Shown here: positions 41,930-50,764 of the stretch, in pieces | Numbering within the stretch: the first letter of the stretch is position 1 | How the letters are laid out: the number at the start of each line of letters is the position of its first letter | Translations under genes and position numbers: made by a program | Source of the DNA: Georgenia soli | Lineage (GTDB): Bacteria > Actinomycetota > Actinomycetes > Actinomycetales > Actinomycetaceae | Assembly (NCBI RefSeq): GCF_002563695.1 | Contig: NZ_PDJI01000004.1 | Location: 868,001 to 932,000 of the forward strand | Direction of reading: 5' to 3' | DNA length: 64,000 bases | Notes under the pieces: model-generated | The model's input: the letters and a program-made list of their open reading frames with translations, nothing else | Told to the model about the DNA's origin: nothing | Databases searched by the model: none

Positions 41930-42822
41930 CGCACGGCCTCTCGGTAGATGTCGGACAGGGTGGGGACGAGCGGGGTGAACTCGGTCAGCCCGCGCTCGGC
42001 GGCCCGGCGGACCAGGCGGTCGCGGGCGGCGTCGTCCTCGATCTGCAGGACCGCGGTGGTGCCCTCGACGTCGACGACGTCGACGCCCGGCTCCCCGCGT
42101 ACCCAGCCGGCGTCGGGCTCGGTGGACAGGCGGAAGCGGCGGGGACCGGCGGCGCGCAGGTCGTCGCCGGTGCCGGCGGCGCGGACCCGGCCGCCGGAGA
42201 GGATGACGAGGGAGTCGCAGAGGCGGTCGACGAGGTCGAGCTGGTGGCTGGAGAAGAGCACCGGCACGCCGTGGCGGGTGCGCTCGCGCAGGAGGTCCAC
42301 CATCGAGTCGACGGCGACCGGGTCGAGGCCCGAGAAGGGCTCGTCGAGGATCAGCGCCGCCGGCCCGTGCAGCAGCGAGGCGGCCACCTGCACGCGCTGC
42401 TGGTTGCCCAGCGAGAGCGACTCGAGCTTGTCCCTGGTCCGCCCGCCCAGGCCGAAGCGCTCGAGCAGGCGGGTCGCCTCGGCGGCGGCGTCGCGACGCG
42501 TCATGCCGCGGAGCTGGCCGAGGTAGACGAGCTGGTCGAGCACCTGCTGCTTGGGGTACAGGCCCCGCTCCTCGGGCATGTACCCGAAGCGGGAGCGGTC
42601 CGCGGCGGTGATGGGGCGGCCGTCCCACCGGACCTCGCCGCCGTGGATGGCCAGGACGCCCATGATCATGCGCATCGTCGTCGTCTTCCCGGCGCCGTTG
42701 GCGCCGACGAAGCCGGTCATGCGGCCGGGCTCGACGACGAAGGAGACCGCGTCGACGGCGGTGTTGTCGCCGAAGCGGCGGGTGAGGTCGATGACCTCCA
42801 GGGCGGGTGGTGACTGGCTCAT
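41926..42822 (-). CDS. ABC exporter ATP-binding protein (NatA-like)
   Basis: A 298-residue ATPase: Walker A GANGAGKTTT, signature LSLGNQQRVQ (diverged from LSGGQ), Walker B ALILDEPFSGLDP, followed by the DUF4162 C-terminal domain. The ATG at 42822 was chosen because AAAGGAC lies 7 nt before it. It energises the permease encoded immediately downstream. Located 174 nt after the response regulator gene, it is a candidate target of the two-component system. Confidence 0.92.
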   Translation of the reverse strand: MSQSPPALEVIDLTRRFGDNTAVDAVSFVVEPGRMTGFVGANGAGKTTTMRMIMGVLAIHGGEVRWDGRPITAADRSRFGYMPEERGLYPKQQVLDQLVYLGQLRGMTRRDAAAEATRLLERFGLGGRTRDKLESLSLGNQQRVQVAASLLHGPAALILDEPFSGLDPVAVDSMVDLLRERTRHGVPVLFSSHQLDLVDRLCDSLVILSGGRVRAAGTGDDLRAAGPRRFRLSTEPDAGWVRGEPGVDVVDVEGTTAVLQIEDDAARDRLVRRAAERGLTEFTPLVPTLSDIYREAVR

Positions 42823-42996
42823 TGCGGTGTCCTTTCGTCCGGTACGAGCGTAGGAAACCGCCGGGGGCCGCCACATCCGCCGCCAGGGTGAACCCGCGCG
42901 GCGCCGTCGTCTCCGTCCGCAGGCGGAGAGCAGGTGGTGCCGGGCGTCACCGTCGGCGGGCGGACCGCACCGCCGGACCGATCAGCTGGGCCCCGC

Positions 42997-43812
42997 TCAG
43001 GCCGTGCCGACGAGCCCGGCGCGGTGCGCCAGCACGACGGCCTGCACCCGGTCGCGGGAGTCCGTCTTGGTGAGGATGTGCGAGACGTGGGTCTTGACCG
43101 TGGACTCGCCGAGGAAGAGCCGACCGGCGATCTCGCTGTTCGACAGGCCCTCCGCCATGAGGCCGAGGACCTCCAGCTCGCGGGCGGTCAGGCTCGCGAC
43201 GGCGCGTGAGACCGCGGCGTCGGCCCCGGCGGCCGGTGCGGCGCCCGGGGCGGTCCGTAGACCCGACGGGGCACCAGTGCGGGCCCCGAACGGGCCGCCG
43301 GGCTCGGCGCGGACGGTCCCTGCTGGCCCGACCGTGCCGGCAGGGCCACCGACGGACGCGGCGGTCGCCGCCGTCGGGCCGGAGCCCCGACCCACGAGGC
43401 GGGAGATGACCTTGACGGTGACCTCGGGCGCGAGGAGGGCGTGGCCCTCGGCGACGGCGCGGATGGCGTCGACGAGGTCGTCCGGGTCAGCGTTCTTCAG
43501 CAGGAACCCGCTGGCCCCCGCGGCGAGCGCGTCGAAGAGGTAGTCCTCGCGGTCGAAGGTGGTCAGGATGATGACCTTCGCCAGGTCCTGCTCGACGACC
43601 CGTTGGGTCGCGGCGATGCCGTCCATCACCGGCATCTGCACGTCCATGAGGACGACGTCGGCGCCGGTGGTGGCCAGCAGGTCCAGCGCCTCGGCGCCGT
43701 TGGCGGCCTGGCCCACGACCTCGATGTCCTCCTCGACGGAGAGCACCATGGCGAAGCCCGAGCGCACGAGCGCCTGGTCGTCGGCGATGAGGACGCGCAC
43801 GGGGGTGGTCAT
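42997..43812 (-). CDS. NarL/LuxR-type response regulator
   Basis: A 271-residue DNA-binding regulator. The receiver (1-125) has the acidic pair in IADDQ, phospho-Asp in VLMDVQMPVMDG, Thr in LTTFD and Lys in FLLKNA. The C-terminal LuxR helix-turn-helix (about 205-271) reads LTARELEVLGLMAEGLSN, then STVKTHVSHILTK. Between them lies a Gly/Pro/Ala/Thr-rich linker of about 60 residues, longer than usual. It follows its kinase gene by 31 nt. Confidence 0.94.
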   Translation of the reverse strand: MTTPVRVLIADDQALVRSGFAMVLSVEEDIEVVGQAANGAEALDLLATTGADVVLMDVQMPVMDGIAATQRVVEQDLAKVIILTTFDREDYLFDALAAGASGFLLKNADPDDLVDAIRAVAEGHALLAPEVTVKVISRLVGRGSGPTAATAASVGGPAGTVGPAGTVRAEPGGPFGARTGAPSGLRTAPGAAPAAGADAAVSRAVASLTARELEVLGLMAEGLSNSEIAGRLFLGESTVKTHVSHILTKTDSRDRVQAVVLAHRAGLVGTA

Positions 43813-43843
43813 CTGTCTCCTCGTTCGGTGGTTCGTGGCTCGG

Positions 43844-45232
43844 TCACGACGTCAGGGCACCGTCACGCACCCGCAGAGCGAACCTCGCCCTGACCCGCCA
43901 GCCGGTGCCGGTACGGCGGGGCCCGATCTCGGCGTCGCCGCCGTGCAGGGCCACCCGCTCGCGGATGCCGCGCAGGCCGAAGCCGGAGCCGTTGGTGCCG
44001 ACGCGCGGGCGTCCGTCGTCGACGATCTCGACCTCGACCCAGCGGGGCTCGTCGCCGGCGGGGCGCGCACCGTCCTCCGCAGCGCCACCGGCACGCAGCG
44101 TGACGAGCGCCCGGGTGGCGGTGGAGTGGCGGACCACGTTGGCCAGCGACTCCTGGACCGTGCGGTAGATGGACAGCGCCAGCGGGTCGGGCACGTGCTC
44201 GAGGTCGCCCGGACGGTCCTCGACGCAGCGCAGCTCGACGTCGAGGCCCGCGGCGGCGTGCCCCGCGACCAGCTCGTGGAGGTCCGCGAGGTCGGGCTCG
44301 GGCGCCCGGTCGGAGCCCGGCCGGAGATCCGTCTCGGTCCTCAGCACGCCGAGCAGAGAGCGCATCTCCGCCACGGCGTCGCGGCTGGAGCCCTCGATGG
44401 TCCGCAGCGCCTCGGTGGCGGCGTCGGGGTTCTTGCCCAGCACCCGACGCGCCGCCCCGGCCTGGATGCCGATGACGGCGACGTGGTGGGCGACGACGTC
44501 GTGCAGCTCGCGGGCGATGCGCAGCCGCTCGTCCACGACCGCCCGTCGCGCCAGCTCGCCGGACTGCTCGCGGATCTGCCCGGCCTGCTCGGCGAGGCGC
44601 TGGCGCTGCAGCGCCGCCCGCCAGGCGGTCCGGCCGACGGCGATCGCACCGCCGAAGTACGCGAGGTTGACCACGGAGGTGTAGAGCACGGCGGCGGTGA
44701 GCTGGCCGAGCGGCCCCTCGGGGGACTCGTACCCCTCGAAGAGGGACTCGATCATCGACGTCGTCGTGTAGCCGATGACGAGCCACAGCACCATGGCCAG
44801 CAGCACCAGCGCCATAACGAACCACAGGAGCCGCCGGTCCCGCGCCCACGCCACCGCGGCGTAGAGCGCCGCGAAGTAGGCGGCCTGGAAGCTCAGCTGC
44901 ATGGAGGCCTCGGGGCTGAGGTAGGAGAGCCCCACGAACAGGGCGCTCGCCACCAGCGCGACGGCCAGGGGGAACCGGCGCCGCAGCGCCAGCGGGAGGA
45001 TCATCAGGCCCACCGCCGTGTAGGCGCGCCAGGACTCCTCCCCCTCGATCCGCATCCCCATGTTCTTGGTCAGCAGCACCATGGCGAGCGAGACCAGGAG
45101 GAAGACCCCGGCGCCGACGATGTCGCGCCGCACCTGGCTCGCGTCCGGGCCGGGACGCTCCCAGAGCGGGTCGACGGGGTCGTTGAGCCAGGCGTCGAGC
45201 CGGCCCGCGGTGTCGGTGCGCCCGGGTGCCAT
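43844..45232 (-). CDS. NarX/DesK-type sensor histidine kinase
   Basis: A 462-residue membrane kinase. It has four to six helices in the first 210 residues, a coiled segment, a HisKA_3 dimerisation domain with phospho-His in ERLRIARELHDVVAHHVAVI, and a HATPase with GSGFGLRGIRERVALHGG. The sensing part has no known domain. It is the first gene of the kinase-regulator pair. The ATG has no Shine-Dalgarno, and TAAACT ends 7 nt before it (leaderless). Confidence 0.92.
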   Translation of the reverse strand: MAPGRTDTAGRLDAWLNDPVDPLWERPGPDASQVRRDIVGAGVFLLVSLAMVLLTKNMGMRIEGEESWRAYTAVGLMILPLALRRRFPLAVALVASALFVGLSYLSPEASMQLSFQAAYFAALYAAVAWARDRRLLWFVMALVLLAMVLWLVIGYTTTSMIESLFEGYESPEGPLGQLTAAVLYTSVVNLAYFGGAIAVGRTAWRAALQRQRLAEQAGQIREQSGELARRAVVDERLRIARELHDVVAHHVAVIGIQAGAARRVLGKNPDAATEALRTIEGSSRDAVAEMRSLLGVLRTETDLRPGSDRAPEPDLADLHELVAGHAAAGLDVELRCVEDRPGDLEHVPDPLALSIYRTVQESLANVVRHSTATRALVTLRAGGAAEDGARPAGDEPRWVEVEIVDDGRPRVGTNGSGFGLRGIRERVALHGGDAEIGPRRTGTGWRVRARFALRVRDGALTS

Positions 45233-45239
45233 GGCCGTG

Positions 45240-45270
45240 AGTTTACGGAGGACGGCGGGACACTTTGTCC
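45240..45270 (-). promoter_or_regulatory. Leaderless kinase promoter with an inverted repeat
   Basis: TAAACT (45240-45245, minus strand) ends 7 nt before the kinase ATG. At 45258-45270 an inverted repeat GGACA-N3-TGTCC covers the expected -35 position, a possible autoregulatory site for the response regulator. Confidence 0.45.
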
Positions 45271-45310
45271 GTCCGGGGACGGAGTACCGCAGGAGGACGG
45301 CGGGCGCGCG

Positions 45311-45390
45311 CCGCCGCTGCCCCGCCGCCCGCCGACCGCCGCCGCCGACCGCTCCCGCCGCCGCCGACCGCCGCCGCCGCTCCCACCGCC
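45311..45390. repeat. GCC/GAC-rich low-complexity tract
   Basis: About 80 nt of irregular CCG-repeat sequence with a recurring GCCGCCGACCG unit lies between the kinase promoter and the aceB terminator. No gene is visible here. Confidence 0.6.
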
Positions 45391-45394
45391 GAGA

Positions 45395-45440
45395 ACGCCC
45401 TGACTGCGCGTCCGTCGTGCTGAACGCGCAGTTAGGGCGT
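45395..45440 (-). terminator. 16-bp hairpin downstream of aceB, possibly a dispersed repeat
   Basis: The arms 45395-45410 and 45425-45440 are complementary at 15 of 16 positions, closing a 14-nt loop. It lies about 75 nt beyond the reconstructed aceB stop. The AGTTAGGGCGT core looks like an element that could recur in the genome. Confidence 0.65.
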
Positions 45441-45515
45441 GGTCGGCCGAGGGGCTGCAGCTCCGGGCACAATCGGCGCGGCGACTGTCCCGCGGCGCAC
45501 GACCAGGGCGGCGGT

Positions 45516-47271
45516 CTACTCCACCCGGCAGGCGTACGCGGGCACGGTGAGGAACGTGGGGAACTCCTGCCCCAGAGCCACCTCGGCGAAGAGGTCGGCG
45601 GCCTCGGTGATGCGGGCGCGGCGTTCGCCGTCGTCACCGGCCTGGGTCAGCAGGTCCGCCGTCTCCTCGTCCAGGATCCAGCTCGTGAGTGACGGGGCGA
45701 CCGTCGTCGAGCCGGGTGGCGTTGCGGATCCACTGCCAGATCTGCGAGCGCGAGATCTCCGCCGTCGCCGCGTCCTCCATCAGCCCGAAGATCGCGACGG
45801 CGCCGCGTCCGCCCAGCCAGGCCTCGAGGTAGCGCAGGGCCACCGCGACGTTGGTGCGCACCCCGGCCTCCGTGACGCGGCCCGGCGTGGCGGCGACGTC
45901 CAGGAGCTGGCGAACGGTGACGTGGACGTCCTCCCGGGTGCGCCACACCTGGTTGGGGCAGGTGCCGAGCACGCCGTCGAAGACGTCCCGCACGTAGCCG
46001 ACCATCCCCGGGTGGGCGACCCAGGACCCGTCGAAGCCGGCGTCGGCCTCGCGCTGCTTGTCGGCCCGGACCTTGGCCTCGACCTCGGCGTTCCGCACCG
46101 GGTCCTTCGAGGGGATGAAGGCCGACATCCCGCCGATGGCGTGCGCGCCGCGCTTGTGGCACGTGCGCACGAGCAGCTCGGTGTAGGCCCGCATGAAGGG
46201 CGCGGCCATGGTCACGTCCGCGCGGTCGGGCAGGACGTAGGCCGGTCCGGAGTCGCGGAACTTCTTGATGACGGAGAAGAGGTAGTCCCAGCGGCCGGCG
46301 TTCAGGCCGGCCGAGTACTCCCGCAGCTCGTAGAGGATCTCCTCCATCTCGAACGCCGCCATGATGGTCTCGATGAGGACGGTGGCGCGGATGGTCCCGC
46401 GGGCGATGCCCAACGCCTCCTCGGCGAAGGCGAAGACGTCGTGCCACAGGCGTGCCTCGAGGTGGTTCTCCAGCTTCGGCAGGTAGAAGTACGGCCCGGA
46501 GCCGCGGGCGAGCAGCTCGGCGGCGTTGTGGAAGAGGTACAGGCCGAAGTCCACCAGGGCGCCGACCATCGGCTCGCCGTCGACCGTGACGTGCTTCTCC
46601 ACCAGGTGCCAGCCGCGCGGGCGGACGACGATCGTGGCGGTCTCCTCGCCCAGGGCGTAGTGCTTCCCCTCCGGCGTGGTCAGCGAGATGGTGCGGCGGA
46701 CGGCGTCACGCAGGTTGACCTGCCCGTCGACCACGTTGACCAGGTGCGGGGTGTTGGCGTCCTCGAGGTCGGCCAGCCACACCTTCGCGCCGGAGTTGAG
46801 GGCGTTGACGGTCATCTTCCGGTCGGTCGGGCCGGTGATCTCGACCCGCCGGTCGACCAGGCCGGGGGCGGGCGGGGCCACCCGCCAGCTGCGGTCGTCA
46901 CGGATGTGCTTCGTCTCGGGCAGGAAGTCCGGCAGCTGCCCGTTGGCCAGTCGCCGTCGGCGCTCGTGCCGCGCGGCGAGGAGCTCGGCGCGGCGGCCGG
47001 CGAAGCGGTCGTGCAGCTCGGCGAGGAAGGTCAGCGCCTCGGGGGTGAGGATCTCCCGGGCGCCGGCGACGTCGGGCCCGTCGACCCGGACCGTCGAGGT
47101 GCCCGACGGCGACGTCACCGGGACGGACCCGGCCACCACCGCCGCCGCGGCCGGCGTCGCGGCGCTGGGTGCGCTGGCTGCGCTGGGCGAGACCACCCGC
47201 AGGGGCCTGGCCGCGGCCCGCTGGGGGGCGGCGACGACGAGCGGGCGGGGGTGCGGGGCGGTGGTGGTCAT
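45516..47271 (-). pseudogene. aceB: Malate synthase A with an apparent 3' frameshift
   Basis: Malate synthase condenses glyoxylate and acetyl-CoA in the glyoxylate shunt. The open frame (45634-47271) gives 545 residues with [45 protein letters not shown] and [18 protein letters not shown]. It then goes wrong after [12 protein letters not shown], reading [14 protein letters not shown] to a stop. A one-base shift near 45676-45684 restores the true family C-terminus ([10 protein letters not shown], later EVALGQEFPTFLTVPAYA) to a TAG at 45516, about 584 residues. Either a real mutation or a sequencing error. The Ala/Pro-rich first 60 residues are extra, yet the ATG has GGAAAGGA at good spacing. 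Confidence 0.85.
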
Positions 47272-47300
47272 CTGGCTGGTCCTTTCCGGGGCGGCGCGGC

Positions 47301-48620
<1,320 letters not shown>

Positions 48621-48701
48621 GATTTCTCCTCGTGAGGGGTGAAACTTCGTCGTGCCACCACTCTGGCGCTGTGTTCCAGTTCACAACTACTGCTAATCTG
48701 G

Positions 48702-48723
48702 GTGAAGTTCTTTCGATCTTCAC
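48702..48723. promoter_or_regulatory. Inverted repeat in the aceA-ramB gap
   Basis: GTGAAG and CTTCAC form a 6-bp inverted repeat with a 10-nt T/C-rich spacer, 13 nt before the ramB GTG. The 116-nt gap is less G+C-rich than its surroundings. It is a candidate autoregulatory or aceA-control site for RamB. Confidence 0.45.
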
Positions 48724-48736
48724 GCTGGGAGAAGAA

Positions 48737-50185
48737 GTGACGACGACAGCGTCTCCGGTCGACCTGGCCACCCTCGGCCGCCGCGTGCGGCACGCCCGTC
48801 AGAGCGCGGGGCTGACCCTGGCCGAGCTGGCGGCACGGGTGGGGCGGGCGCCGTCCCTGCTCTCCTCGATCGAGAACGGGCGGCGCGAGCCGCGCCTGGC
48901 CCTGCTCAGCGCCATCGCCCACGAGCTCGGCGTCTCGGTGACGGACCTGATGAAGGACGAGCCGCCGTCGCACCGGGCCGCGCTGGAGATCGCGCTGGAG
49001 CAGGCCCAGTCGCGCCCGCAGTACGCGGCGCTCGGCCTGCCGTTGGTGCGTCCCGGCGCGAAGGTGCCGACGGAGGTGCTCGAGTCGCTGGTGGGCCTGC
49101 ACGAGGAACTCACCAGGAGGGCCACCATCCAGGCTGCGACGCCGGAGGAGGCCAGGCGCGCCAACGCCGCGCTGCGCGAGGAGATGCGCTCCCGCAACAA
49201 CTACTTCGCCGAGATCGAGCGGCTCGCCTCGCGGATCTCCGCGGCGGCCGGGCACACCGCCGGACCGCTGACCGAGCGCGGCGTCGGCGCGGTGACCGGG
49301 CACCTCGGCTTCACGCTGCACCGGGTGCCGGACCTGCCGCGCTCCACCCGGTCGATCTCGGACCTGCGCAACCGGCGCATCTACCTGCCGGTGACCGACC
49401 GCGGCGGGCACGACCCGCGCACCATCGTCCTGCAGACGCTCGGGCACTTCGCGCTCGGCCACTCCGACCCCACCAGCTACGCCGACTTCCTCCGCCAGCG
49501 GGTCGAGGCCAACTACTTCGCCGCTGCCCTGCTCATGCCGGAGAAGCCGGCTGTCGAGTTCCTCAAGGAGGCCAAGGCGGCCAAGTCGCTCGCCATCGAC
49601 GACCTGCGCGACATCTTCGCCGTCTCCTACGAGACAGCCGCGCACCGGTTCACCAACCTGGCCACGGAGCACCTCGACCTGCCGGTGCACTTCATGCGCG
49701 TGGGCGAGGACGGCGTGATCTACAAGGCGTACGAGAACGACGACGTCACCTTCCCCACCGACGTCACCGGCGCCATCGAGGGGCAGATCGTGTGCCGGAA
49801 CTGGGCGTCGCGCCGCGTCTTCGCCAACCCCGACCGGTACGCCACCCACTACCAGTACACGGACATGGGACGCGGCACGTACTGGTGCACCACCCACGTG
49901 GAGCGCACGGCCGACGGCGATTTCGCCATCGACGTCGGCGTGCCCTTCGCGCACGTGAAGTGGTTCCAGGGCCGTGAGACGACCGTCCGGGCACGATCCT
50001 CCTGCCCGGACCCGTCCTGCTGCCGCCGTCCCCCGGCCGACCTCGCCGCCCGCTGGGGGTCCCAGGCCTGGCCCAGCGCCCGGGCCCACTCGCACCTCCT
50101 GGCGGCGCTCCCGCCGGGCACGTTTCCCGGCGTGGACGACACGGAGGTGTACCAGTTCCTCGAGCGGCACTCGGCCGCGGAATGA
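48737..50185 (+). CDS. ramB: RamB-type regulator of acetate metabolism
   Basis: A 482-residue transcription factor. An N-terminal XRE helix-turn-helix (about 8-65: [20 protein letters not shown], then [15 protein letters not shown]) is followed by an IrrE/ImmA-like domain ([14 protein letters not shown], then [14 protein letters not shown], with the metalloprotease HExxH replaced by LGHFALGH), then the ScfR C-terminal region with several cysteines ([24 protein letters not shown]). RamB represses glyoxylate genes in Corynebacterium; divergence from aceA supports the same role. GGGAG precedes the GTG. Confidence 0.93.
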   Translation: MTTTASPVDLATLGRRVRHARQSAGLTLAELAARVGRAPSLLSSIENGRREPRLALLSAIAHELGVSVTDLMKDEPPSHRAALEIALEQAQSRPQYAALGLPLVRPGAKVPTEVLESLVGLHEELTRRATIQAATPEEARRANAALREEMRSRNNYFAEIERLASRISAAAGHTAGPLTERGVGAVTGHLGFTLHRVPDLPRSTRSISDLRNRRIYLPVTDRGGHDPRTIVLQTLGHFALGHSDPTSYADFLRQRVEANYFAAALLMPEKPAVEFLKEAKAAKSLAIDDLRDIFAVSYETAAHRFTNLATEHLDLPVHFMRVGEDGVIYKAYENDDVTFPTDVTGAIEGQIVCRNWASRRVFANPDRYATHYQYTDMGRGTYWCTTHVERTADGDFAIDVGVPFAHVKWFQGRETTVRARSSCPDPSCCRRPPADLAARWGSQAWPSARAHSHLLAALPPGTFPGVDDTEVYQFLERHSAAE

Positions 50186-50311
50186 GGGCGAGGGGCGACG
50201 ACGCCGGCCGCGACGACCCCGCCAAACCAACATCCGCCGGGCGACCTGACGTCGCGGGCCGACATGACTCTTTCTGGCAGTTCCACCTGAGCTTGATCAG
50301 TGCCATCTCGG

Positions 50312-50423
50312 CTGGCACCGATCCCGCCCCGCTCACACCGGCCATCACCGCTGGCCCCGTGCCACCCAGGCTGGCACCGATCCCGCCCCGCTCGCACCGG
50401 CCACCACCGCTGGCCCCGTGCCA
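50312..50423. repeat. Two 53-bp direct repeats, 59-bp period
   Basis: Copies at 50312-50364 and 50371-50423 differ at two positions, and a partial third copy follows. They lie in the 579-nt gene-free stretch between ramB and nirK (50186-50764), in which I see no gene, only repeats. Confidence 0.8.
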
Positions 50424-50610
50424 GCTACGCGCGCACCGTGCCAGCCAGGCGCGCGCGTTCACGCGTAGGTGCACCGGTGCGAGCAAAGCTCGCGTCAGTC
50501 GCGCGACGCTGGAAACGCCGGAAAGCATCACGTCGCCCGGACGCTCGGGCGGTCCGGCACAGACGAACCAGAGCGAAGCCGCATCGCCGCGGCATGATCC
50601 GCAGGCGTGG

Positions 50611-50670
50611 CGCCATCACCCGGCCCTCCCTCGGGCGCCCCGCCATTACCCGGCCCTCCCTCGGGCGCCC
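50611..50670. repeat. 30-bp tandem repeat, two copies
   Basis: Units 50611-50640 and 50641-50670 are adjacent and differ at one base, with degenerate copies on both sides (to about 50715). Together with the 53-bp repeats this gap seems to be expanding by duplication. Confidence 0.8.
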
Positions 50671-50764
50671 AGCCATCCCGCCAGCCCTACCGCGGCGCCG
50701 CGCCATGGCCCGGACCCTCGTCGCGCGCTTGGCCATGGGCCCCGGCACCAGACAGGCGGCGTCC

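Noticed and set aside
45634..45690. Programmed frameshifting in aceB
   Set aside because: No slippery heptamer or downstream structure is evident, and malate synthase is not known to be made that way. Mutation or sequencing error is simpler.
50611..50670. Tandem repeats as a CRISPR array
   Set aside because: The units are directly adjacent with no spacers, and no cas genes are present.
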